From the NCBI GenBank assembly GCA_905480545.1, contig CAJQQR010000078.1, forward strand, positions 1-64,000: 64,000 nucleotides of DNA, given 5' to 3'. Origin of the DNA: an uncultured Pirellulaceae bacterium. Its GTDB lineage: Bacteria > Planctomycetota > Planctomycetia > Pirellulales > Pirellulaceae. A model generated the notes under the pieces. That model saw only the letters and a program-made list of their open reading frames with translations. It made no database searches and was not told the DNA's origin. The translations under genes and the position numbers were made by a program. Shown here one piece after another: positions 7,224 through 15,102 of the stretch (the stretch's first letter is position 1; each line of letters opens with the position of its first letter).

Positions 7224-9938
7224 ATGACGATTTCTCAGACTAGGCAAAGTTTTCCGTTTATGGAAAGTGATGCGCCTGCATCATTTGCCTCGCCAATCTT
7301 AAGCATGCATCAGCAAGGAAGCAATTTCATGCAAGCACCACCAGCAACACCTGTTACAAGTCAAGACAATACCCCGCGAACCAAAACTGGAACTCTAGGT
7401 TCGGTGATGGGATCGTTAGGTTGGCCGGTCATTATCGGCCTGGTTGCCTATTGGGGATTTCTGTTTTTGATTCAGCAAGGCTGGATCAAAAGTGAAATGT
7501 TGGTCCGATACCTGTCGGCCCATCCGGTTTCTTATGTTGCGACCGCCATGTTCTTTGTGGGTGGCGTGGGGCTAATTATCAAACTAATTGATGTACTGCG
7601 TCAAATTGGGGACCAAAAGAATGTTTGTCTTCAGCCTGCACCCGCTCTTGGCCAGCGGGCAGATGCAAGCCGCATGTTGCTAGCAGATTTGGATGAACTC
7701 TCACCAGCACGCCAAGATTCATACCTTGGACTCCGGCTGCGAAATGCATTGGAATTCGTAGATAAAACCGAGTCGGCAAACGGACTAGATGATGAGTTGA
7801 AGTACTTGGCCGATATGGACGCCGCCAAGCAGCAAGAGAGTTACTCGCTGATTCGGATATTAATTTGGGCGATCCCAATGCTGGGATTTCTGGGCACTGT
7901 AGTTGGAATTTCGGGAGCCCTTGGCGGTTTGACCGTCGCTTCGGATTTTGAAGCGATGCTCTCAGGCCTCCGTGACAAACTTTACGTCGCGTTTGATACG
8001 ACGGCGCTTGCACTCACATTATCAATTGTGCTGATGTTTGCTCAATTCATCGTCAATCGAATTGAGACCCAGCACCTGGACGCCGTCGACGAGGCAGCAA
8101 TAGACGAATTGGTGGGACGTTTTGAGACGTTTGGAACCAATCGCGATCCCTATTTGTCATCCGTCGAAAATATGTCGCGAAAAGTCCTCCAAAGCGTCGG
8201 GGCAATTGCGGATGAACAGGCTGGGGTCTGGGCATCAGGAATTGAAACGATCCGTCAGACGACCGAAGGTGTTTTGGATCGATTTGCAGACGTTCTTGCG
8301 ACTCGACTTTCGAATCAGCTTGAGCCTGTCATGGATGAGTTTGGAATTGCAATTCGAAATGCGATCGCCGATTCAAACATTGTGATGGAATCTCACACTC
8401 GGAATTTATCAAAAGCGGTCGAAGCATCTTCCAATGCATTTGCCAGTCACGGTCAATTTATTGGGGCTGCAATGAGTGAGCAGTCCAAAGCCTATCACTC
8501 AACCATTCAACAGCATGGCGATGAACTCAAAGTCATGATGTCTCAATCGAATAAATTAGCAGCTGGACACACGGAAAAACTTTTGGCCGGATTGGAGCAA
8601 ACCGAGGGCGTTTTGCAGACCCAATCGGAGCAAATGGCCGATGCTTCGGCCCATCATCTGGAGAATCTCAAAACCATCATTTCCCAGTCCGATGAAGTCT
8701 TGATCGCGCATGCAGAAAAGGTCACTCAGAGAATGGATCAAGCTACCGACATTGTTCTCAATCAAGCAAAGCAACTCCACGAAGGCATAGCGAATGCGAA
8801 TCAAGTCCTCGAGTCCAATACCAATTCGGTGCATCATTCAATCGAGCAGGGCAATCTATTAATTGCTAGTCATACCGAAAGAATCAAAGAAGTCATTGCC
8901 GTTTCATCCGATGTCATGAATGATCACGCCAGCAAAATCAGCGATGCCGTAACACGCAGCGAAGAGATTGTCGACAAACGACAAGAGTCAATCGCCAAGA
9001 CCCAGGAATCGATGTTGCGGGCTCAAACACAACAGGCGATGGCTATTACGCAATTCACCGAAAAGCTTGAAGACCTGCAAGAGGCAGTTGAGCAAGCCAA
9101 TTCGATGAATCAGATGCAGGAGAGTTTAAAGAAGAGCATCGATAGCCTTACCGAATCAGACTCTCTGATCAAAGAAGTGAAGGGCTTGGCAAGAGTGGTT
9201 CGCGAATCAGTAACTGAATCGAACGAACAGCAGTCCGATGGACAAAAACAGTCACAACGCAATCTTGAAGTGATCGCTAACCAGATTCAAGCGGTCTTTG
9301 GCGAAAACGCCAAAATGCTAACGGCATACCAGAAGAAACAGGATGAGCTAATCACCGCAACGATGCAAATGCATAAGTCAATGGACAAATCTGAGGATAA
9401 CCGGCACATCGTCGAGGGCCTTTCGCGAAACTTTACGGCACTTGGAAAGCAGATTGCAATGCAGCAAGAGTCACTGCAGGACTTGGCCCAGCAAATTCCA
9501 CAAAACATGAAAATGGATGAGCATGTTGAGCAATTGAAGAACGCAATCCAAGCCGTTGCAAAGAACTCTTCTTCCGCAATTAAATCAGATCCAATCGTCG
9601 CGAAACTGGATAAACTGCAGGATAGTCTCACGAAGCCAAATCCGTTCCAACAACAGTTCCTGGCTCAGCAAAAACAGACGGTCGATAATCAGAACCGCTT
9701 ACTGGAATTTTGCCAAACGCTAGAAGGAAAAAATCGCACCCAGTTTCTGGATTCGGCGAAAAGCGTGTTAGCGCAGCACTCCGAGGCTTTGGAGGAAGCG
9801 GCCAAGCTTGAAGAAACGGTTCGAAACCTAACTTTTTCCGTCAACTTGTTGAACCAGTCCTTAAGCACAGAAACAAACAAAGCCGTCGAATTGTCCAACC
9901 AGCTTAATCAGCCTGAAATTCCGAAACGTGTTGCATGA
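7224..9938 (+). CDS. Giant MotA/TolQ/ExbB-like channel protein with long helical tail
   Basis: This 904-residue protein has an N-terminal membrane part and a very long cytoplasmic tail. Hydrophobic segments lie near residues 65-86, 102-124, 209-232 and 256-280. The last two carry the MotA/TolQ/ExbB signature: a Pro/Gly-rich span (IPMLGFLGTVVGISGAL) followed by a span with a paired Thr (FDTTALALTLSIVL). Residues ~300-900 are Gln/Glu/Lys-rich and predicted helical. A loose repeat runs through about 395-590, in which short blocks begin with His and read like HTEKLLAGL, HAEKVTQRM and HTERIKEVI. Family members use ion flow to drive a partner. The tail is far longer than in ExbB or TolQ and recalls ZorA. 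The stop overlaps the next start as ATGA. Confidence 0.85.
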   Translation: MTISQTRQSFPFMESDAPASFASPILSMHQQGSNFMQAPPATPVTSQDNTPRTKTGTLGSVMGSLGWPVIIGLVAYWGFLFLIQQGWIKSEMLVRYLSAHPVSYVATAMFFVGGVGLIIKLIDVLRQIGDQKNVCLQPAPALGQRADASRMLLADLDELSPARQDSYLGLRLRNALEFVDKTESANGLDDELKYLADMDAAKQQESYSLIRILIWAIPMLGFLGTVVGISGALGGLTVASDFEAMLSGLRDKLYVAFDTTALALTLSIVLMFAQFIVNRIETQHLDAVDEAAIDELVGRFETFGTNRDPYLSSVENMSRKVLQSVGAIADEQAGVWASGIETIRQTTEGVLDRFADVLATRLSNQLEPVMDEFGIAIRNAIADSNIVMESHTRNLSKAVEASSNAFASHGQFIGAAMSEQSKAYHSTIQQHGDELKVMMSQSNKLAAGHTEKLLAGLEQTEGVLQTQSEQMADASAHHLENLKTIISQSDEVLIAHAEKVTQRMDQATDIVLNQAKQLHEGIANANQVLESNTNSVHHSIEQGNLLIASHTERIKEVIAVSSDVMNDHASKISDAVTRSEEIVDKRQESIAKTQESMLRAQTQQAMAITQFTEKLEDLQEAVEQANSMNQMQESLKKSIDSLTESDSLIKEVKGLARVVRESVTESNEQQSDGQKQSQRNLEVIANQIQAVFGENAKMLTAYQKKQDELITATMQMHKSMDKSEDNRHIVEGLSRNFTALGKQIAMQQESLQDLAQQIPQNMKMDEHVEQLKNAIQAVAKNSSSAIKSDPIVAKLDKLQDSLTKPNPFQQQFLAQQKQTVDNQNRLLEFCQTLEGKNRTQFLDSAKSVLAQHSEALEEAAKLEETVRNLTFSVNLLNQSLSTETNKAVELSNQLNQPEIPKRVA

Positions 9939-11707
9939 GTAGAAGATCCTCTCAGCAAAATCAAACCGCTCCAACGCTGTTTCCGTTCCTCGCCGTGCTG
10001 ATTTGTACGATGGGTGCGATCATTGTGCTATTGGTTTTGGTTGTCAAAAGAGCCGACATTCAAGCGAATCAATCGGAGCAAACTGTTTCAGCCGAAGAAA
10101 TCGCCGAACAGAAACAGCAGCTCGTCGACAAGCTTGAGTTTAGCAAAAACAACATACAATTGTTGGGCAGCCTACGCCCGCAATTGAAAGAACGGCTCGA
10201 ATCTGAAAAAGCACTCTACGGTCACCTTACCAGCCACATCGCCGAGCTTGCTAACGAGTTGACGCAATTAAAAAAACAACTGCAAACAATAGCTTCGAAT
10301 GATACAAGCGACGTTGACCAGGACAAGTTAAAGCGGCAGCTAACTCAATTGACGAAAAAAATCGACGAAGAAACACAAAAGTTGGCCAAAAAACGGAATA
10401 TTGCAGAGAATCAAAAACAGACCTTCGCCATTATTCCACACGCGACCGGAGGCAACGGAACGTTTCGCCGTCCCATTTTTGTGGAATGCGACGGGGATGG
10501 AGTGACCGTTCAGCCCTACGGAATTACACTTCGGGCCAGCGATTTCCCCAACCCCATATCTGCCGGGAATCCACTGGATGCCGCCCTGGTAATGATTCGC
10601 GATTATTGGAATCAAATCGATCCGAATCATAAAGAAGGTCAGCCGTATCCGCTATTTGTCGTCAGGCCAAGTGGTTCCAAATCATTTGCGGCAGGGCGTA
10701 AAGCAATGAAGTCTTGGGTGGATGAATTTGGTTATGAACTGGTCAACACCGACGTCGAAATTGCGTATCCGAAAACGGATGAAGCATTCAAGAGTCAGCT
10801 TGTTTCCGCGGTCAACTTGGCCCGTCAACGTCAGCAAGCTACGATCGCAGCGATCAATCGCACTCAGGCTATGCGGCAAATCCGACAATTAGAAAACGGA
10901 TCGGGACAGGGCGCTGGATCGGGTGGTGGTGCCTCTGGCGGAGGTTATCGTGCGTCATCAATCACCGGTGGATTCGTCCGTGAACCAAGAGGGAGTAAAA
11001 CCTCCGGCCAATTGAATGGCAACTCAAGTTTCGCATCGTCGAAGCGGTCAGCCTCAGGTTCCACATCCGACAATTCGCTCGACAAGTACGAATCGAACAG
11101 TTCACAAATTAGTCGGAGCTCAAAATTCGGTACAAACCCCTCGGGGCAACCTTCAGATCGAAATTCCCAATTCGACGAGAATCGTAATTCTTCGTTTGGT
11201 GAACCGCAAAATAACAGGAACCTGAGTGGGCAACCCAATCAAGCTTCGGAAAACCTTGCGTCGAATTCAAATCAAAACAACTCAAATCAAAACAACTCAG
11301 GACCGGGTGGAAATTCAAGTTCCGCCAGCGGCCAGACCGGCGGTGACGAACTTCCCCAGGAGAGCATTGCTCGAGCTCGCGGTAACAATTGGGCGCTTCC
11401 ATCAAAAGCCAGCAATTCGATCCAAATTCGAAAGCCCATCAAAATCCTGGTCAACGATAACGAAATCCAAATCGTCGAAATTGGAAAGGGCATCAAGTCG
11501 ATTTCGTTTGCCAATGGAAGCGAGACAGCTGTTCCAGTTTTGGTTGAACAAGTCTGGCAACATATCGATGCTTGGGGAATCGCCGGTGTCAATTCCTACT
11601 GGAAACCAATCCTGAACGTTTACGTTTCACCAAACGCGGATGGGCGGTTTCTGGAATTGAAAAACCTTCTTTCTGGCAGCGGCCTCGATCTACGGAGAGT
11701 CCAATGA
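9935..11707 (+). CDS. Single-pass ExbD/MotB-like protein with duplicated module
   Basis: The 590-residue product has one hydrophobic segment at about 15-38 (LFPFLAVLICTMGAIIVLLV) after a short basic start, giving an Nin-Cout single-pass topology. Residues ~40-160 are coiled coil. A globular region at ~165-285 contains VRPSGSKSFAAGRKAMKSW. A Ser/Asn/Gly/Gln-rich linker covers ~320-482. The C-terminal ~100 residues contain VSPNADGRFLELKNLLSGSG. The two globular parts share a pattern of a beta strand ending in a Pro-polar turn, then Phe-xx-Leu/Met-Lys and a helix, as if duplicated. Unlike ExbD or MotB, its membrane span has no acidic residue. It overlaps its neighbours by ATGA on both sides. Confidence 0.8.
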   Translation: MSRRSSQQNQTAPTLFPFLAVLICTMGAIIVLLVLVVKRADIQANQSEQTVSAEEIAEQKQQLVDKLEFSKNNIQLLGSLRPQLKERLESEKALYGHLTSHIAELANELTQLKKQLQTIASNDTSDVDQDKLKRQLTQLTKKIDEETQKLAKKRNIAENQKQTFAIIPHATGGNGTFRRPIFVECDGDGVTVQPYGITLRASDFPNPISAGNPLDAALVMIRDYWNQIDPNHKEGQPYPLFVVRPSGSKSFAAGRKAMKSWVDEFGYELVNTDVEIAYPKTDEAFKSQLVSAVNLARQRQQATIAAINRTQAMRQIRQLENGSGQGAGSGGGASGGGYRASSITGGFVREPRGSKTSGQLNGNSSFASSKRSASGSTSDNSLDKYESNSSQISRSSKFGTNPSGQPSDRNSQFDENRNSSFGEPQNNRNLSGQPNQASENLASNSNQNNSNQNNSGPGGNSSSASGQTGGDELPQESIARARGNNWALPSKASNSIQIRKPIKILVNDNEIQIVEIGKGIKSISFANGSETAVPVLVEQVWQHIDAWGIAGVNSYWKPILNVYVSPNADGRFLELKNLLSGSGLDLRRVQ

Positions 11708-12741
11708 AGCCAAGGTATGGGCGTCGCGAGGTCGACAACTCACTTGAACCGGGACAAGATTCATTTTTGGACGTTGTCGCAAATCTCGTTGGTATTTTAA
11801 TCATTTTGGTGGTTTTGATTGGATCACAAGCCAAATCTGTTTGGGAGAAATTGCGAACTGATGAAGAAGGTCCCAACGCCGAAATGGCTGCGTTGGAAAC
11901 GGAAATTGAGAAACGAGACCTTGAAACCACCAAACTGAAATCGGAAAACGTTCAAATCGAGTCCATGATCAAGACCCAAAAGAACGCCGCGAAAATCCTG
12001 ACATCAGATCGCGACCGATTGCAACTGGCCGTCTCCGCTGTAAGACAGTCCATTGAAGCACGCCAAAGCGAGCTCTCGCATTCCGAGCAAGAGAATTTAT
12101 CGTTGATCAGTCAGGGTGAACGACTTAAAGCCAAATTGGAGTCTTTAGAAAGTCAAAACCAGAGCCTTCAGTTCAACGCCGCACCGCCCGGAGTGATCGA
12201 CCACTTGCCCACGCCGATTGCCAAAACCGTATTCGGCGAAGAGATTCACTATCGTTTGATGGAGGGAAAGTTAGTCGCTGTCCCGCTTGATAGCCTTGTG
12301 GAATCGATGCGGTCTGAGTGGAAAGTCAAGGCAGCAAAATTGACTCAAGCTCAGTCGACGATCGAAACCGTCGGGCCGATCGACAACTTTCGACTGCAAT
12401 ACAAACTGGTCCTGAAAGAACAGACGCAGAAAACTGAGTTTGGTGTCGTTCGTGCCATGGTGCCTGCATTGGAACGTTTCATTCTGTTGCCCACACAAGA
12501 TCAAATTGGGGAATCAATGCGCAACGCCTTGGAGCCTAATTCGCAATTTATGCAGTCCATCAACGGGCTGGATCCAAATGAAGTTACGATCAGCGTTTGG
12601 GTTTACCCCGATTCGTTTGGATACTTCAATGAATTGAAACGGGTTCTCTACGACAAGGGTTTTCTTTGCGCCGGCTGGCCATTACCCGAGGGGCAGCCAA
12701 TTTCGGGTAGTCCCAATGGGTTTCGAACTGCCGCGCAATAA
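11704..12741 (+). CDS. Second single-pass ExbD/MotB-like protein with membrane Asp
   Basis: The ATG at 11704 overlaps the previous stop, giving 345 residues. The frame is open further upstream, but that part lies inside the preceding gene. Residues 21-40 form a single membrane span that starts with an Asp (FLDVVANLVGILIILVVLIG, D23). This is the position of the essential proton-carrying Asp in ExbD/TolR and MotB. A coiled coil follows at ~45-160. The C-terminal globular part includes ISVWVYPDSFGYFNELKRVL, which matches the modules in the preceding protein. It probably forms the stator partner of the channel protein, with D23 the only obvious ion-carrying residue in the two partner proteins. 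This is inference from layout, not from any known homologue function. Confidence 0.8.
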   Translation: MKPRYGRREVDNSLEPGQDSFLDVVANLVGILIILVVLIGSQAKSVWEKLRTDEEGPNAEMAALETEIEKRDLETTKLKSENVQIESMIKTQKNAAKILTSDRDRLQLAVSAVRQSIEARQSELSHSEQENLSLISQGERLKAKLESLESQNQSLQFNAAPPGVIDHLPTPIAKTVFGEEIHYRLMEGKLVAVPLDSLVESMRSEWKVKAAKLTQAQSTIETVGPIDNFRLQYKLVLKEQTQKTEFGVVRAMVPALERFILLPTQDQIGESMRNALEPNSQFMQSINGLDPNEVTISVWVYPDSFGYFNELKRVLYDKGFLCAGWPLPEGQPISGSPNGFRTAAQ

Positions 12742-13031
12742 CGACTTGTGCAATAAAATCAGAGGGTTTGCGAGCCGATAAAGAAGCACCGAATCACCAA
12801 AGTTCTTTTGCTTCTAAGCATTCTTATGTTATGCTTTTGACTACAGAGCGACTCAACCCGGGCAGAATCTTGAGCTCTGATGATCCTGTCGGGTATTTGT
12901 TTGCTCCGGTGCTCTCGCGAAGTCACTTTGTTGTTTAATTTCGCTACTCATTGTTATGGGTATCGGGATTCGTTTTGTTGTACGAATCAATCGATAGTCC
13001 ATAAATGACACAAATCACTCCTCTCTGAAAG

Positions 13032-13517
13032 TTGCGTTTCGACGTGAAATCTAAAAAACCAAAGCCGAACAGAAACATTACGCGTATCGATTTCAAAAAC
13101 AAGAAGGGTGAAATCGCAAGTGGCGGTTGGGAGGTAAGATTTCACCGCCGAGGCAAGAAGATCGAGAAGTTTTTTGCCGACAACAAGCTTGGTAGCCGAA
13201 ACAAGGCTTTAACCGAAGCGAAGAAGTTTCGCGACAAAACCGAGTTGAAATTACCGAAGTATTCCGTGCAGGAACTTGCGAAGAAGCCGTCAAAACGCAA
13301 CAAATCTGGGCACGTTGGCGTACGGCGTCATGAGCAAACTGATATTCGAGGCGAATGGGGTTACACCTACGCCTTTTGGGTCGCTCAATGGACCGATGAA
13401 AATGGAAAACGAAGAACTAAGTCATTTTCTGCCAATCAGTACGGCGAAGATGGTGCTTTCGAAATGGCGATCAAAGCCCGCAAAAAAGGGATGGCCGAGC
13501 GGAAAAAGAATTCATAA
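13032..13517 (+). CDS. Protein with two AP2/ERF-like DNA-binding domains
   Basis: The 161-residue basic protein starts with TTG; no ATG is available. Residues ~18-67 and ~93-155 look like two AP2-type three-stranded sheet plus helix units. The second is clearest: SGHVGVRRHEQTD, then YAFWVAQWTDENGKRRTKSF, then a helix with FEMAIKARKKG. Bacterial AP2 domains are usually found in homing endonucleases or phage integrases, but here no HNH or recombinase catalytic domain is present. The protein is thus probably a small DNA-binding protein or a domesticated remnant of a mobile endonuclease. It is downstream of the ExbB-like operon by 290 bases and is followed by tandem repeats and a bidirectional terminator. 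Confidence 0.6.
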   Translation: MRFDVKSKKPKPNRNITRIDFKNKKGEIASGGWEVRFHRRGKKIEKFFADNKLGSRNKALTEAKKFRDKTELKLPKYSVQELAKKPSKRNKSGHVGVRRHEQTDIRGEWGYTYAFWVAQWTDENGKRRTKSFSANQYGEDGAFEMAIKARKKGMAERKKNS

Positions 13518-13570
13518 AGATAGTGAGTGCCATCCAGATGGATGCTCGTCCTTGCGATCGATTCGTAAGC

Positions 13571-13626
13571 TACTGCAACGCCCGGTAGCTGCAACGCCTC
13601 GTAGCTGCAACGCTCGGTAGCTGCAG
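13571..13626. repeat. Tandem repeat, 16-base unit, about 3.5 copies
   Basis: The unit GTAGCTGCAACGCxyG occurs at 13585-13600 and 13601-13616, with partial copies on both sides (13571-13584 and 13617-13626). The repeat lies between the AP2-like gene and a terminator. The repeats are contiguous without spacers, so it is not a CRISPR array. Confidence 0.75.
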
Positions 13627-13776
13627 TTGCGAACCAATACTGGATTGAGATCGCGAGCGAGGTGATTCATCCTGAAAACAACTGGCGTGGAAAACTCAGT
13701 TTGTATTTTGCGGTTTTCCGACACCCTGTCGGCAGGTCCCCGAATTTCCGTTCAATCGGGATGGCAATATGAAGCA

Positions 13777-13808
13777 AAAAAGGCGTGTCTAGCGACACGC
13801 CTTTTCTC
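13777..13808. terminator. Bidirectional rho-independent terminator
   Basis: AAAAGGCGTGTC and GACACGCCTTTT form a perfect stem around a four-base loop (TAGC), with A-run and T-run flanks. It serves the AP2-like gene from the left and the Gly-rich lipoprotein gene from the right. Confidence 0.9.
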
Positions 13809-13897
13809 AATGATGCTTTGGTCTCGCTACGCTTCGACCTTCAATCGAACAAACGGAATCTCGTATTGATGCGGATTCTTTGTTTTTTTCCGATGAT

Positions 13898-14500
13898 TTA
13901 CCGCCCAATGCTAGGTGGGTTTGCCATCAAGAAGTCGCGAGGAGCCCGCGTCGTGTAGTAGGGGTACGCGTAAGTTCCCATTTGGGGTCCGCCTTGACCA
14001 GCTCCCTGATAAGGGTGAGGCGTGTAGGGTGCAGCATTCTCGTTGCAGCCACAACGACCGCCCAGCAGTCCGCACGAAGTGCATTTACCAAAGCCACCGG
14101 CGAGCATACCGCCAGCCAGTCTTCCACCACCGCCGCCCATTCTCGCGCCGCGGCCCATCATTGCACCGCCGCCCATCATTGCACCGCCGCCCATTCTTGC
14201 TCCGGCACCCATCATTGCACCGCCGCCCAATCCAAGCTGAGAACCGATGCCGCCTGGCATTGCCACAGCGCTCCCGCTCGATCCATTTCCGCTCGCACCG
14301 TCGCCGCATGTCGAGCAAGCTCCTTCGCCGCGAAGGCGGCCAAGCAAACCACCAAGACGTACGCCTGAACCGCAATCACTACAGTCCGAGCATCCAACAG
14401 CTCCACCTGTGTCACATCCCTTATCAACGCTCAATGAAACACAACCTGTGGTTGCCATCGCTGCGAAAATTAAGGCGGTCGAAAATAACATCGAACGCAT
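13898..14500 (-). CDS. Gly/Met-rich, Cys-containing secreted lipoprotein
   Basis: The 200-residue product has a lipoprotein signal ending in ATTGC with Cys20. The mature protein starts with Cys-rich clusters (DCSDCGSG, ACSTCGDG). A Gly/Met/Ala repeat follows, with units such as GGGAMMGGGAMMG and GARMGG (~residues 95-130). Another Cys cluster comes next (CTSCGLLGGRCGC), and the protein ends in a Tyr/Pro tail with RAPRDFLMANPPSIGR. That ending is familiar to me from secreted planctomycete proteins, but I cannot name a function. The cysteines suggest a disulphide-linked surface component. A GAGGAA ribosome binding site precedes the ATG. The repeat makes long shadow frames on the opposite strand. 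Confidence 0.8.
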   Translation of the reverse strand: MRSMLFSTALIFAAMATTGCVSLSVDKGCDTGGAVGCSDCSDCGSGVRLGGLLGRLRGEGACSTCGDGASGNGSSGSAVAMPGGIGSQLGLGGGAMMGAGARMGGGAMMGGGAMMGRGARMGGGGGRLAGGMLAGGFGKCTSCGLLGGRCGCNENAAPYTPHPYQGAGQGGPQMGTYAYPYYTTRAPRDFLMANPPSIGR

Positions 14501-15102
14501 GTTTGATTCCTCTATTGATTTCGTGGGTCATATGCGGCGTCCGGAATCAACGACTTTCTGACGATGATGAAAAATCCAGTTGCCTGAGAATCAGAATCGG
14601 CAGAAGAAAACGATTTATTAAAAGATTAGAAAAACCTGTTTAACTCCCACTAATCCGCAAAAACAACCCCTTCCCCCCAGGCTGCCAAATTTCGACCGTT
14701 CGTCGACAAACTCAATTTCGAGAGGTCCAATGACAACAGAATGTTCGTGATTTTCATAAGTGGTATGGCGTTTGCTGTTTCTATGTCCAGGAAACTCCTA
14801 AATCGGGGCCCGAACAGAGAAGTGGATTACGGAAAGAGGCAATTTCCTAAATCTGGAACAGAACTTCGAGGCAAATCGGGAAACCGCAAAACAGGTGAGC
14901 TAAATCTTAATTTGGCTCACCTGTTTTATTTTGCGCGTATCATTTTGCAGCACTGCATCGTTTTGATGCATTTTTTCTTTTGTAGTTTTGAAAAGAACCT
15001 AAGGCTTTCTTGGGAAATATAGTGCAAAATTGAGTACTATCAGACCGGTGACGCGTTCTCTTATTCACCGCAGCAACGGCACTTACTTTTAGCGGATCCT
15101 AA
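14501..15102. other. Intergenic region, 602 bases, with an orphan hairpin
   Basis: The flanking genes are divergent, so promoters for both are expected here. A 93-codon frame at 14741-15022 reads straight through a strong terminator-like hairpin at 14888-14930 and has no recognisable features. I do not call it a gene. A short plus-strand RNA ending at that hairpin is possible. Confidence 0.45.
14888..14932 (+). terminator. Terminator-like hairpin with no visible gene
   Basis: AAAACAGGTGAGC and GCTCACCTGTTTT form a perfect 13-base-pair stem around a 14-base loop, followed by TTTTATTTT on the plus strand. Neither neighbouring gene ends here: one starts to the left and one starts to the right, both reading away. 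Confidence 0.65.

Noticed and set aside
7006-7227. 73-codon frame just before the channel gene
   Set aside because: A four-base overlap with the next start is suggestive, but the composition is not protein-like and no family feature is visible.
11572-11703. Upstream extension of the third gene of the ExbB-like operon
   Set aside because: It lies within the preceding gene, whereas the ATG at 11704 overlaps the previous stop by ATGA.
7224-12741. A complete Zorya defence system
   Set aside because: The tailed channel and single-pass partners recall ZorA/ZorB, but no ZorC, ZorD or ZorE-type effector is adjacent and there are no other defence genes nearby.
13571-13626. Repeat block as a CRISPR array
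   Set aside because: Units of 16 bases are directly adjacent without spacers and there are no cas genes.
13915-14643. Long plus-strand reading frames across the Gly-rich lipoprotein region
   Set aside because: They are shadows of the repetitive minus-strand gene, with Pro/His/Arg-rich translations and no start signals; the minus-strand gene has a lipobox and ribosome binding site.
14741-15022. 93-codon plus-strand frame in the gap before the DUF1549 gene
   Set aside because: It reads through a strong terminator hairpin and lacks any recognisable feature.
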